From: an uncultured Prevotellaceae bacterium
GTDB lineage: Bacteria; Bacteroidota; Bacteroidia; Bacteroidales; Muribaculaceae
DNA: 59,065 nt
NCBI GenBank assembly: GCA_900318255.1
Contig: ONJX01000034.1
Coordinates: 1-59,065 of the forward strand
Direction of reading: 5' to 3'
The position numbers and the translations under genes were made by a program. The notes under the pieces were generated by a model. That model was not told the origin of the DNA. It searched no databases and saw only the letters and a program-made list of their open reading frames with translations. Positions 16,873 to 25,592 of the stretch are shown piece after piece. The first letter of the stretch is position 1, and the number at the start of each line of letters is the position of its first letter.

Positions 16873-17219
16873 TGAAACAGCGGGGTCTGACCCCTTTGTT
16901 TCATTTTTTTGGAAAAAACCAAACGAAAAAATGCGACTGAGCGGGAAAAGTGAAACAGCGGGGTCTGACCCCTTTGTTTCATTTTTTGGAAAAAATCAAA
17001 CAAAAAATGCGACTGAGCGGGAAAAGTGAAACAGCGGGGTCTGACCCCTTTGTTTCATTTTTTGAAAAAAACCAAACGAAAAAATGCGACTGAACGGGAA
17101 AAGAATGGGAAAACTATGTAGTGAAACAGCGGGATCTGACCCATTTGTTTCATTTTTTGGAAAAAACCAAACAAAAAAATGCGACTGAGCGGGAAAAGAA
17201 TGGGAAAACTATGTAGGGA
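16873..17219. repeat. Tandem array of four GGGGTC-type palindromic units
   Basis: Four units begin at 16873, 16951, 17027 and 17122 (periods 78, 76 and 95 bp). Each opens with TGAAACAGCGGGGTCTGACC and closes with TGTTTCA, followed by a conserved tail reading ATGCGACTGAGCGGGAAAA. Units 3 and 4 carry an extra GAATGGGAAAACTATGTA. Outer TGAAACA/TGTTTCA and inner GGGGTC/GACCCC are complementary, so each unit folds as a hairpin. Related single copies occur at 37104 and 43824. The gap to 17405 contains a GACAAGGC/GCCTTGTC hairpin (17218-17235) and little else. Confidence 0.85.
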
Positions 17220-17405
17220 CAAGGCGTGCCTTGTCAGTAAATAACGACGACCACTAGTATCTTGCCCGTAAAAAGCAACGACCACTTATGCTTTGCCAGA
17301 GTTAAGTGCGACGGCTACTTGTGGCTTGTCAGCCATGTATGAACATAAAAATAAATAAAAAAACAAAAAAACAACGATTTAGCAGCAAAAAAATGTTTCA
17401 TTTTG

Positions 17406-17435
17406 TTGTAATTTAAGATTTTTTTCTTACATTTG
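17406..17435 (+). promoter_or_regulatory. Promoter of the Lrp/AsnC regulator gene
   Basis: TTG (17406-17408), 19 bp, TACATTTG (17428-17435), about 100 bp before the ATG at 17538. Confidence 0.65.
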
Positions 17436-17537
17436 CAAACGATTTTTAATCCCAACCACCCTTAAGGGTAGTGTTTCCACGTTTTTAACCTATTAAGAAA
17501 CTTTTTTTACACATCATTTATTAATTCGCAAGAGACT

Positions 17538-18014
17538 ATGGCTACACCAAAACTTGACGACCTCGATTACAGAATTTTGAACATGCTATCGAGCGACGCG
17601 CGTAAACCTTATCTTGAAATTGCCCGGGAGTGTAACGTCTCGGGGGCCGCTATTCACCAAAGAATTCAAAAGCTCAATTCTATGGGCGTTATCAGCGGGT
17701 CTATTTCTCTAATCAATCCTGTGATGGTGGGATTTGAGACATGTGCCTATGTAGGGATTTTCCTTAACGATTCCTCAAAATTTGAGAGTGTGGTTGAGCA
17801 CCTCAAAGAACTGCCCGAAGTAGTAGAATGTTACTTCACCACTGGCAAGTATGACATGTTTGTGAAACTCTACGCTCACAACAACGACCACCTGCTCAAG
17901 CTCATCCACGACAAGTTCCTGCAACTGGGGCTTGGCCGCACCGAGACGCTCATCACCTTTAAAGAGGTGTTTAAGAGACAGATTCCTATCAAAAAACCAA
18001 CTCCTAAAAAGTGA
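17538..18014 (+). CDS. Lrp/AsnC-family transcriptional regulator
   Basis: 158 residues. The N-terminal HTH (5-65) has LDDLDYRILNMLSSDARKP and CNVSGAAIHQRIQKLNSMGVISG; the C-terminal RAM/AsnC ligand domain (70-150) has YVGIFLND, VVECYFTTGKYDMFVKLYA and TLITFKEVFKR. These proteins form dimers and octamers and usually sense amino acids. The gene runs into suhB 13 bp downstream, so the two are probably cotranscribed. The effector is not predictable from the sequence. Confidence 0.9.
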   Translation: MATPKLDDLDYRILNMLSSDARKPYLEIARECNVSGAAIHQRIQKLNSMGVISGSISLINPVMVGFETCAYVGIFLNDSSKFESVVEHLKELPEVVECYFTTGKYDMFVKLYAHNNDHLLKLIHDKFLQLGLGRTETLITFKEVFKRQIPIKKPTPKK

Positions 18015-18027
18015 CACCTCATCACAG

Positions 18028-18828
18028 ATGAACAACTATAACGCAATCCTGTGCCATGCCACAGAAATGGCGAAGCGGGCAGGAGAAATTCAGCTGAGCC
18101 TCTTCAGGTCAAAGGAGCTGAATATCGCCACAAAGCAAAACGACTTTGACGTGGTGACAACCGCCGACAAAGCCAGCGAGAAAGCAATAGTTGACATGAT
18201 TCACAACACCTATCCCGACCACTCGATTCTTACCGAGGAGTCGGGATTAACTTTGCATGGCAATAGTGGCTGGGAGTGGGTCATCGACCCGCTCGACGGC
18301 ACCACCAACTATAGCTCAGGGCTACCCTGGTTTAATGTGTCGATAGGCATCAAGCATAATGGCCAGGCGGTGGTGGGTGTGGTCTATGCACCACGACTGG
18401 GAGAGATGTTCACCGCAGTAAAAGGCCAGGGGGCCACTCTCAACGGCCAGCCCATAGCACCGAGCGAGACTCCCACCCTCACCAAGGCTGTTGTCGCCAC
18501 CGGCTTCCCTTATGACAAAGCCGTGAACCCCGACAACAACCTCGACAACTTCAAGCGCATCATGCCTGTGGTGAGGGGCCTCAGGCGACTAGGGTCAGCG
18601 GCTCTCGACATCTGCTATGTGGCTGCAGGTTTTCTCGACGCCTACTGGGAAATGAATCTCAACGAGTGGGACGTGTGCGCTGCCATGCTCATCGCTCATG
18701 AGGCAGGAGCCTGGGCGGGACGCTTCCGCCCCGACCGCAACTGGAGCATCCTGGCTTCCAACCCAGCTCTTGCGCCTGCTCTGCTCGAGCAACTAAACTC
18801 CAAAATAGAAGCTAGCGCCCACCAGTAA
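18028..18828 (+). CDS. suhB: Inositol monophosphatase family protein
   Basis: 266 residues from ATG 18028, the start that gives the normal family N-terminus. Metal-binding motifs are present: ILTEESG (Glu), WVIDPLDGTTNY (Asp/Asp/Thr) and the C-terminal LNEWDVCAAMLIAHEAG (Asp). The family hydrolyses inositol-1-phosphate or related sugar phosphates, with SuhB also known as a transcription antitermination factor in E. coli. It is the second gene after the Lrp regulator. The symbol is by family resemblance only. Confidence 0.9.
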   Translation: MNNYNAILCHATEMAKRAGEIQLSLFRSKELNIATKQNDFDVVTTADKASEKAIVDMIHNTYPDHSILTEESGLTLHGNSGWEWVIDPLDGTTNYSSGLPWFNVSIGIKHNGQAVVGVVYAPRLGEMFTAVKGQGATLNGQPIAPSETPTLTKAVVATGFPYDKAVNPDNNLDNFKRIMPVVRGLRRLGSAALDICYVAAGFLDAYWEMNLNEWDVCAAMLIAHEAGAWAGRFRPDRNWSILASNPALAPALLEQLNSKIEASAHQ

Positions 18829-18846
18829 AGAGGGCGCTAGAGCTTT
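18812..18846 (+). terminator. Terminator overlapping the suhB stop codon
   Basis: A 9-bp stem (CTAGCGCCC 18812-18820 with 18832-18840) has the suhB TAA in its loop and is followed by AGCTTTT. Confidence 0.6.
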
Positions 18847-18865
18847 TGTCACACAAAAAGAGGCA

Positions 18866-19552
18866 TCAGCTGCCTCCCAGCAAGATGGAATAGACACTTG
18901 TCACGTCGGCACTAGTAACCACTCCGTCATTGGTCACGTCGCCATTTATCACGTGGCTGGTATCACCATTGAGCAGCAGGTCATAAAGGGCAGTGACATC
19001 GGCGCTGGTGACAACGCCATCGTTGTTCACATCACCCTCCACACCACTAAGGTTATATTCCTTTACCACTGCAAGCACTTTTCTCACCGAGAGTCGCGAC
19101 TCCATATTGGCATCCCAGCAAGCGAGCCGCAACCTGAATGGTGTGCCAGCAATATCGCTGACGTCAAAAACCACCTCAAAATTGCGGTCGCGCTCTTTGG
19201 TACTGAACGTGTGTTTCTTCTCCATGAGCACCGAGTCGTTGTCATTAATGAGCTGCAGCGTCACCCTTGCGAGAGTGTTGCTGTATTCCCCACTTTGATA
19301 GCCATTGGTGCGGCCAGTCACGTTCACAGCGATGCTTTTCACTCCGCTGGCGGTAACCTCGGGCGAATTGAGCACATAATCCCAATAGAGATTGATGTTG
19401 TCCTGACTGATATTACTGTTGTTGAGCTCTACGATACTTTGAGTATATACCCATCCTTCATAATTACTTGTGCCAAACTGCAGCAGCTCACCAGAGGCAC
19501 GGGCCGCAATCATCGACACGGCAAAAAGCAATAGTAAAACAGTACGTTTCAT
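18866..19552 (-). CDS. Small secreted protein with dockerin-like tag
   Basis: 228 residues: signal peptide (MKRTVLLLLFAVSMIAARA), a beta-rich body of about 130 residues that I do not recognise (WVYTQSIVELNN, VTLQLINDNDS), then a dockerin-like pair of loops (DVNNDGVVTSADVTALY, DVTNDGVVTSADVTSVY) ending in SILLGGS. It faces suhB convergently. It resembles small carbohydrate-binding or adhesive surface proteins in layout, but no function can be assigned. Confidence 0.75.
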   Translation of the reverse strand: MKRTVLLLLFAVSMIAARASGELLQFGTSNYEGWVYTQSIVELNNSNISQDNINLYWDYVLNSPEVTASGVKSIAVNVTGRTNGYQSGEYSNTLARVTLQLINDNDSVLMEKKHTFSTKERDRNFEVVFDVSDIAGTPFRLRLACWDANMESRLSVRKVLAVVKEYNLSGVEGDVNNDGVVTSADVTALYDLLLNGDTSHVINGDVTNDGVVTSADVTSVYSILLGGS

Positions 19553-19628
19553 AACATTTTTCTCAATTATTTAATTACCATCAGGCATATAATAGCAAAA
19601 CACAGTTTTTTGCATCTACTAAGGAAAA

Positions 19629-19715
19629 GGTGTGTCAAAAATCAACTATTTGTTAGATTGGGAATATATTTGAAAAATCCCTCACGTCCATGTGACTCAT
19701 TAATTTTGACACACC
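19629..19715. repeat. Short element with inverted ends GGTGTGTCAAAA
   Basis: GGTGTGTCAAAAAT (19629-19642) is mirrored by ATTTTGACACACC (19703-19715). The interior of about 60 bp is AT-rich and has no gene. It lies between the divergently placed ends of two reverse-strand genes and may be a miniature inverted-repeat element. No target duplication is clear. Confidence 0.45.
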
Positions 19716-19739
19716 CTTTCAAGTGTCTATCTATCAACG

Positions 19740-21569
19740 TTATTTAATAACCTTCGACGACGATTGTGAGCCATCGCTGTAACGGGTCACCACTATATTG
19801 ATGCCATCAAAGGGCTTAGTGCTTGCCACACCGGCAACATTATAATAGGTGTGAGAAACCACTTGCTTGTTGATGGCGACAGTGCTGATGGCTGTTGTCT
19901 CAGCATATTTGAGCACTGGAGCCACTGCCAGCGAGAGTGGGTCGTCAACATTCTGGTACCAGGCGCCAGTGTCGAGGTAGTTATAGTTCTCATCTTCGTC
20001 ATAGACGAAATGGTAGCCAGTGCATTTCTCGCCCACGTCGCGGCGGCACAGCAAGATGGCGATGTCATCGCCATTGTTGTTGGGGAAGGGACCCACCACG
20101 GCAAAGAACTCGGTGCCGGCAGTCACGCTAACGGGAGTGTCGAAGACAAACTCGGTGGCGTTCACTGTGGTTGGGTCATAGGCCAGGTCGCCAGCCTTGA
20201 CGCTTGTGCTGCCCAGCACCTGGCCAGGCATGCCATCGTCGCCAGCAGCCACAATCTTCACCACTATGTCGGCATCGGCAGTTGCTGCAGTAGTCTTGCC
20301 AAAGTAGATGTTAACCTTGCTGATGGTGGCATCGGCCAGTGGTGCGTCGAAATGCTCGGCAAACTCGCCCATTCCCAGCCAGTTAGTGCCGGCGTAGTTG
20401 CCATACCATCCCATCTCCATCATCATCAGGTCGCTGTTCTCCTCGGGAGCGATGTTCCATATCTCCTGCTCACCACCGGCCTGGATAGCGTCGTCAACAG
20501 TCTCAAACACGTTGCTGCCCATGTCGTTGGTCACTTCAAGGCGAATGCCATATTTGCCCTCTTGAGTGTAAGTCACTGTGGGGTTCTGCTCATCGCTGGT
20601 GGCAACGTCGGTGCCCTGGAAGGTCCAAGCCCATTGCGAAGGGTTGCCAGTGCTGGCATCGGTGAAGGTGAGAGGCACATTGGTGGGCACAAACATATAC
20701 ACCCATGGCGACTGATAAGCGCCGGCAGGCAGACCAATGCTGGCAGTGGGTGCCTCACCTTCCACATTGACAAAAGCCTCGCGGGTGGTAGTAGCACTAG
20801 TGCTGCCATCGCCCACAGTGAGGGTCACCGAGTAGGTGCCAGCCTTGTCATAGGTCACCACAGGGTTTTGCTCGGTGCTGCTGGCGGGAGTGCCGCCCTC
20901 AAAGGCCCAGTTCCATGAAGTGACGTTGCCAGCACTCATGTCAATGAAGTGAACGCTCTCGCCCTCCTTGATATTGATGGTGGCATCGGCGCCAGTGTTA
21001 GCTTCTTTTATCTTGAAACCATCGATAGCCTCATCCTCGCCATAGTCGCCTTGATAGACAAACGAGAACTGCACACTCTTGCCGGCATAGCTGGCAAGGT
21101 CAACGGTAAACCTCTCCCAGCTGGGACCATCATAACCATTTTCCTGAGCCCACAAGAACTGGTCGATCAGCAAGGTGGATTGACCATCGGCAATGGCATA
21201 AAGCTTCCATGCGCCATAAACCAGATAGATGCCGCTTGCATAGCAGTAGAACTCAAGCTGGCTATTGTCGCGAATGTCGATGGCGGGCGACGTGGCCACC
21301 TCGTTTTGACCGCTGTTATAGTTGAGAATCATCGACGACTGGCTATTGCTGTCGATAGTGGAGAACGCCTTGCTGGCGTTGCCCAGCTTCCAAGTGGAGG
21401 CACTTGTTGAGGTGTAAGTCCAGGTGTCGAACTCGCTCGCGCTGTCCCACCCCATCTCATAATAGGGCACCATAGCCTCGCTGGCACCAAAGGCCGCTTG
21501 CAGCCCCTGCGCCCCAGCACTAAGGCACACAAGTGCTGCTGTTAAAACTGATAGTGTAATTTTTTTCAT
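19740..21569 (-). CDS. Secreted PKD-domain protein with T9SS-like C-terminal domain
   Basis: 609 residues from ATG 21569 (MKKITLSVLTAALVCLSAGAQ, signal peptide). Residues about 40-190 look like a jelly-roll or concanavalin-like module (SSMILNYNSG, WERFTVDLASYAGKSVQFSFVYQG). Two PKD domains follow (WNWAFEGGTPASS, PVVTYDKAGTYSVTLTV; WAWTFQGTDVATS, PTVTYTQEGKYGIRLEV), then a beta-sandwich, and a C-terminal block YYNVAGVASTKPFDGINIVV that matches the ends of two other proteins in this window. It is likely exported to the cell surface by the type IX route. The substrate is unknown. Confidence 0.75.
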   Translation of the reverse strand: MKKITLSVLTAALVCLSAGAQGLQAAFGASEAMVPYYEMGWDSASEFDTWTYTSTSASTWKLGNASKAFSTIDSNSQSSMILNYNSGQNEVATSPAIDIRDNSQLEFYCYASGIYLVYGAWKLYAIADGQSTLLIDQFLWAQENGYDGPSWERFTVDLASYAGKSVQFSFVYQGDYGEDEAIDGFKIKEANTGADATINIKEGESVHFIDMSAGNVTSWNWAFEGGTPASSTEQNPVVTYDKAGTYSVTLTVGDGSTSATTTREAFVNVEGEAPTASIGLPAGAYQSPWVYMFVPTNVPLTFTDASTGNPSQWAWTFQGTDVATSDEQNPTVTYTQEGKYGIRLEVTNDMGSNVFETVDDAIQAGGEQEIWNIAPEENSDLMMMEMGWYGNYAGTNWLGMGEFAEHFDAPLADATISKVNIYFGKTTAATADADIVVKIVAAGDDGMPGQVLGSTSVKAGDLAYDPTTVNATEFVFDTPVSVTAGTEFFAVVGPFPNNNGDDIAILLCRRDVGEKCTGYHFVYDEDENYNYLDTGAWYQNVDDPLSLAVAPVLKYAETTAISTVAINKQVVSHTYYNVAGVASTKPFDGINIVVTRYSDGSQSSSKVIK

Positions 21570-21641
21570 AAGCGATAAATTTAAAATGAATTTTTGTGCA
21601 AATATATCCATTTTCCACAAAAAATCAAAATCAAAATGTTC

Positions 21642-21743
21642 AAAATGTCTATGTCACAGAAAATCTTTTGCTTTAAATAAAAAAAATGTCAATGACACAG
21701 AAAAACTTTCGCATTATGCCATGCAGTGTGAAAGTTTTTCTGT
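21642..21743. promoter_or_regulatory. Direct and inverted repeats upstream of the alcohol dehydrogenase gene
   Basis: Two imperfect direct repeats (about 21643-21671 and 21684-21711) share AAAATGTC and CACAGAAAA. The second forms a perfect 14-bp inverted repeat with the promoter region: ACAGAAAAACTTTC (21697-21710) and its complement at 21730-21743. The right arm runs into the -7 box. This could be an operator pair or an attenuator; which one is inference. Confidence 0.4.
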
Positions 21744-21750
21744 ATTTTTG
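21743..21750 (+). promoter_or_regulatory. -7 box (TATTTTTG) of the alcohol dehydrogenase gene
   Basis: TATTTTTG fits TAnnTTTG and lies 27 bp before the ATG. No TTG is at the -33 position; that region lies inside the inverted repeat described above. Confidence 0.5.
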
Positions 21751-21777
21751 CAGTTAATATTTAAATCGACGAGAATT

Positions 21778-22926
21778 ATGTATCAGTTTAAAGTTCCCGA
21801 TAAGATTTTGATGGGCGACAACATCGTTGCCTCGGTTGAGAACGTCTTTAACCTCTATGGAAAGCACGCTTTGATAGTGACTGGTCCTAACGTGGCACGC
21901 TCCACGATGATTGCCAGCCTGGAGCGCACACTCGACAACGACCGCGTGAAATACACAGTAATCACCAACATCGAGGGCGAGCCCACGGTGAGCATGATAG
22001 AGCACGGCGTGGAGGCCTACCGCGACAATGGCTGCGACTTCATCATTGGCCTGGGCGGTGGCAGCCCGCTCGATGCAGCAAAGGCTATCGCTGCCATGAC
22101 GGTGCTCGAAGGGTCGATTGCCGACTATAAGGGCGTGCGCATCGACGACGTGCAGCTGCCAGCAGTGGTGTGCATCCCCACCACCTCGGGCTCGGGCTCG
22201 GAGGTGACAAAATACACTATCATCACCGACGAGAACACTGGAGTGAAGATGCTGCTCGCTGGCAACTCGCTGCTACCCAAGATGGCGATGCTCGACTACA
22301 CCTTCTCCAACGGCTGCCCCAAGACGGTGACTGCCGCCACGGGTCTCGACGCGCTCACCCATGCCATCGAGGCGTTTATCTCGGTCAACGCCCAGCCCCT
22401 GAGCGACGCTTATGCGCTGAGTGCCATCAAGCGCATTATGCGCTATCTGCCACAGGCCTATCGCGACGGCAGCAACTTCAACGCTCGCCGCGAAATGGCT
22501 ATTGCTGCATTGCAGGCAGGCATCTGCATCAACAATAGCAGCGTCACCCTCATTCACGGCATGAGCCGACCCATTGGTGCAAAGTTTGGCATACCTCACG
22601 GCATGTCTAACGCCATGCTGCTCAACGTGTGCCTTAACGACATGGAGATTGCGGCGCGTCACAACCTGGCACGCATCGCCACCTACCTGCGCATACAGTC
22701 GGTTGACGAAATTGACGCCAGCGAGAAATTTGTGGAGGAAGTGAGCAAACTCATCGCCAAGCTCGAGGTGCCCACCATGAGTGACTATGGCATCGACCGC
22801 AACGAATACATGGCAGCCATCGATGACATGAGCTTCGAGGCCATCATGAGCGGTAGCCCCTCGCACGCCCCGCGCGAATACACTGCCGACGACATACGCG
22901 AACTCTACATCAAAGCCTATAAGTAG
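21778..22926 (+). CDS. Iron-containing alcohol dehydrogenase
   Basis: 382 residues from ATG 21778 (MYQFKVPDKILMGDNI). NAD(P)-binding elements include ALIVTGPN and the glycine-rich GLGGGSPLDAAKAIA (about 95-109). Iron ligands sit in GLDALTHAIEAF and in the HGMSRPIGAKFGIPHGMSNAML block. The family oxidises or reduces alcohols and aldehydes such as ethanol, butanol or 1,3-propanediol; the substrate cannot be read here. The gene stands alone, with repeat arrays directly after it. Confidence 0.9.
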   Translation: MYQFKVPDKILMGDNIVASVENVFNLYGKHALIVTGPNVARSTMIASLERTLDNDRVKYTVITNIEGEPTVSMIEHGVEAYRDNGCDFIIGLGGGSPLDAAKAIAAMTVLEGSIADYKGVRIDDVQLPAVVCIPTTSGSGSEVTKYTIITDENTGVKMLLAGNSLLPKMAMLDYTFSNGCPKTVTAATGLDALTHAIEAFISVNAQPLSDAYALSAIKRIMRYLPQAYRDGSNFNARREMAIAALQAGICINNSSVTLIHGMSRPIGAKFGIPHGMSNAMLLNVCLNDMEIAARHNLARIATYLRIQSVDEIDASEKFVEEVSKLIAKLEVPTMSDYGIDRNEYMAAIDDMSFEAIMSGSPSHAPREYTADDIRELYIKAYK

Positions 22927-22930
22927 GTGA

Positions 22931-23028
22931 GGATCGTGAATCGGGGATCGGAGATTGTGAATCGGGGATCGTGGATCGGGGATCGAGGATCGAGGATCGG
23001 AGATCGGGGATCGTGAATCGGAGATCGT
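22931..23028. repeat. Heptamer tandem array (GGATCGG type, 14 copies)
   Basis: Fourteen consecutive 7-bp units, variants of GGATCGT, GAATCGG, GGATCGG and AGATCGG, start 5 bp after the alcohol dehydrogenase stop. Confidence 0.85.
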
Positions 23029-23057
23029 GCGACAGCTACTATTGCCTTGTCAGCTTG

Positions 23058-23265
23058 TTTTCTTGTTTTCTCGTCCTCTCGTCCTCTTGTCCTCTCGTTT
23101 TCTTGTCCTCTTGTCCTCTTGTCCTCTTGTCCTCTTGTCCTCTTGTCCTCTTGTCCTCTCGTCCTCTTGTTTTCTTGTCCTCTCGTCCTCTTGTTTTCTT
23201 GTCCTCTCGTTTTCTTGTCCTCTCGTCCTCCTGTCCTCTCGTCCTCTTGTCCTCTTGTCCTCTTG
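23058..23265. repeat. Octamer tandem array (TCCTCTTG type, 26 copies)
   Basis: Twenty-six consecutive 8-bp units, mostly TCCTCTTG, TCCTCTCG and TTTTCTTG, followed by one degenerate unit. All three forward frames are open through it, so the reading frame of the next gene extends artificially into the array. The same octamer is found inside miaB at 42713-42832. It is preceded by ATTGCCTTGTCAGCTTG, a phrase that recurs near 27817. Confidence 0.9.
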
Positions 23266-23285
23266 TTCTCTGTAAACTATTGACT

Positions 23286-24332
23286 ATGAAATATAAAAGA
23301 TTTTTGCTTGCTGTCCTGGTGGCAGTGTTCACATCAGGAATTGCTGGTGCTCAAGACATTGGCGCCGGCTATGTTACCATTGCGATGACTGGCGACATCA
23401 TGACCGGGTCGATAAAGCCTGAGCTCGACATGCCGCCCAACGATGGTAAGGACATCTTCATCGACTGCGACTCCATCATCAGGAGTGCCGATGTGGCGTG
23501 CGGAAACCTTGAGGGCGTACTTGCCGACAGTGGCAAGACCCGCAAGGCGCCTGGCCGACTCTCGTTCTCGTTCATGATGCCCACGCGCAGCGTGAAGCTA
23601 CTAGTGGATGCCGGCTACGACTTCATGGGCATCGCCAACAACCACATCAACGACTTCTACCCTGTAGCCATTCAGTCAACAATAAAAACTTTGACCGACA
23701 ATGGTATAGGTGTGGCCGGCACCAAAGACTGCGAGACGAGCATCAAGGTCATCAACGGTGTGAAATACGGGTTCTGCGCCTTTGGCCACGAGAAATACAC
23801 CCTGCGCACTCAGGACACTGTCACCGTCAGGCGCATTGTCAAGAAATTGCGCAAGGAGTGCGACATCCTCATAGTGTGCTTCCACGGCGGCTCCGAGGGG
23901 CTGGATCAGCGGCACTTGCCCTATGGCACCGAGTATTTCTACAAGGCCGACCGGGGCAATCTGCGACAGTTTGCCCACCTGTGCATCGACAGTGGTGCCG
24001 ACATAGTCTATGGTCACGGCCCTCATGTGCCACGCGCCATGGAGCTATACAATGGCCACCTCATCGCCTACAGCCTGGGCAACTTTGCCACTCCACGCGG
24101 CATGAAGCTGCATTACCAGACGGCCTATGCTCCATTGCTGGTAGCACGTCTCGACAAGGACGGCAAGTTTCTCGACGGCAAGATTCACTCCTTCATTCAA
24201 TATCGTGACAAGGGACCTCGCCAAGACGACACCAACGCCGCTGCTAAGGACATTCGCTCCCTTACCGAAGATGACATCAAAGATAACCGCCTCATCATTG
24301 CCGATGATGGCACAATCACAATAAAGAAATAA
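23286..24332 (+). CDS. CapA-family (PGA_cap) protein, first of a tandem pair
   Basis: 348 residues from ATG 23286 (MKYKRFLLAVLVAVFTSGIAGAQ, signal peptide); upstream in-frame starts lie in the octamer array and are rejected. Metallophosphatase-like CapA motifs: ITIAMTGDIMTGS, ADVACGNLEGVLAD, FMGIANNHINDF, DILIVCFHGGSEG, ADIVYGHGPHVPR and LIAYSLGNFATP. CapA relatives take part in capsule or poly-gamma-glutamate formation, but many are of unknown role. It is a close paralogue of the next gene, so the pair arose by duplication. Confidence 0.85.
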   Translation: MKYKRFLLAVLVAVFTSGIAGAQDIGAGYVTIAMTGDIMTGSIKPELDMPPNDGKDIFIDCDSIIRSADVACGNLEGVLADSGKTRKAPGRLSFSFMMPTRSVKLLVDAGYDFMGIANNHINDFYPVAIQSTIKTLTDNGIGVAGTKDCETSIKVINGVKYGFCAFGHEKYTLRTQDTVTVRRIVKKLRKECDILIVCFHGGSEGLDQRHLPYGTEYFYKADRGNLRQFAHLCIDSGADIVYGHGPHVPRAMELYNGHLIAYSLGNFATPRGMKLHYQTAYAPLLVARLDKDGKFLDGKIHSFIQYRDKGPRQDDTNAAAKDIRSLTEDDIKDNRLIIADDGTITIKK

Positions 24333-24475
24333 AGGTTTTCGTTTATCGTTTACGGAAGACAGTGATGAGACTATGAGCATCGCAACAAGCATTATGAACT
24401 ATGAACTAAAAACCATTGCCTTGTAAGCTTGTACCTCATCAGCTTTAAACTATAGTATTGAAACTTAATAAGAAT

Positions 24476-25585
24476 ATGAGACTTTTTTATTCATTGGCAC
24501 TTGTTGCTCTGGCTGCATTGGCAAGCTGTGGCAATGGAAATGGCACTGCCAGCCACCAGCAACCCTCACAAAGCACTGCCGACTCCACTTCACAGGCTAC
24601 GCCAGCCAAGCCGCGCATTGCCGACACCATCACCATTGCCATGAACGGCGACATGATGCTTGGCTCGCTCAAGCCTAACCGCCTCTTGCCCGAGGGCGAC
24701 GGCAAAGACCTGCTGCGCGACAGCCGCGAGATCACTCGCCGTGCCGACGTGGCATGTGGCAACCTAGAGGGCGTGCTTGCCGATGATGGCACTACCCGCA
24801 AGGCCCCTGGACCGCTGTCGTTCTCGTTCATGATGCCCACGCGATATGTCAATCACCTTGTGGATGCCGGCTACGACTTCATGGGCATCGCTAACAACCA
24901 CATCTACGACTTCTGGGATGCAGGCACGCAATCAACCATCAAGACGCTGCGCGAGGCTGGTATAGGCGTGGCAGGCACCAAAGACTGCGAGTCGAGCATC
25001 AAGGAGATTAACGGAGTGAAATATGGGTTCTGCGCCTTTGGCCACGAGGACTATTCACTCAAGACCCAAGACACAGCTACCGTGAAGCGCATCATCACTG
25101 GTCTGCGACCACAATGCGACATCCTCATCGTGTGCTTCCACGGCGGAGCCGAGGGCACCAACTGCCGCCATGTGCCACATGGCAAGGAATATTTCCATGG
25201 CATGGATCGTGGCGATGTGAGGCAGTTTGCACACCTGTCTATTGACTGCGGTGCCGACATCGTCTATGGCCACGGACCTCATGTGCCTCGTGGCATGGAG
25301 CTATATAACGACCACCTCATTGCCTACAGCTTGGGGAACTTCTGCACGCTGGGCATGAGCACCGCTGCTCAAACGGGCTATGCCCCACTGCTCGTTGCCC
25401 GCCTCGACGGCAACGGCAAGTTCGTTGACGGAAAGATACACTCCTTCATCCAGGGGCATCGCACTGGTCCACGACGCGACGCCAGCAACCTTGTGCCCAA
25501 AGACATCAGGGCGCTCACTATTGACGACTTCAAAGACAACAAACTCGATATTGCCGACGACGGCACCATAAAGCCTAAAAAGTAA
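24476..25585 (+). CDS. CapA-family (PGA_cap) lipoprotein, second of a tandem pair
   Basis: 369 residues from ATG 24476 (MRLFYSLALVALAALASC: lipobox LASC, so a likely lipoprotein); a TTG 18 nt upstream is an alternative. After a Ser/Thr/Gln-rich linker it repeats the CapA motifs of its neighbour nearly word for word: IAMNGDMMLGS, GNLEGVLADDGTTRKAPG, FMGIANNHIYDF, FHGGAEG, YGHGPHVPRGMELYNDHLIAYSLGNF. The neighbour has a plain signal peptide, so the two copies probably end up in different places. The 24333-24475 gap shows only a degenerate copy of the ATTGCCTTGT phrase. Confidence 0.85.
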   Translation: MRLFYSLALVALAALASCGNGNGTASHQQPSQSTADSTSQATPAKPRIADTITIAMNGDMMLGSLKPNRLLPEGDGKDLLRDSREITRRADVACGNLEGVLADDGTTRKAPGPLSFSFMMPTRYVNHLVDAGYDFMGIANNHIYDFWDAGTQSTIKTLREAGIGVAGTKDCESSIKEINGVKYGFCAFGHEDYSLKTQDTATVKRIITGLRPQCDILIVCFHGGAEGTNCRHVPHGKEYFHGMDRGDVRQFAHLSIDCGADIVYGHGPHVPRGMELYNDHLIAYSLGNFCTLGMSTAAQTGYAPLLVARLDGNGKFVDGKIHSFIQGHRTGPRRDASNLVPKDIRALTIDDFKDNKLDIADDGTIKPKK

Positions 25586-25592
25586 TAAAGTA

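Noticed and set aside
23058..23265. Octamer array considered as a CRISPR array or as an N-terminal extension of the CapA protein
   Set aside because: Repeats are contiguous 8-mers with no spacers, and there is no cas gene. The CapA signal peptide starts at 23286, so the in-frame extension is only an absence of stops in the repeat.
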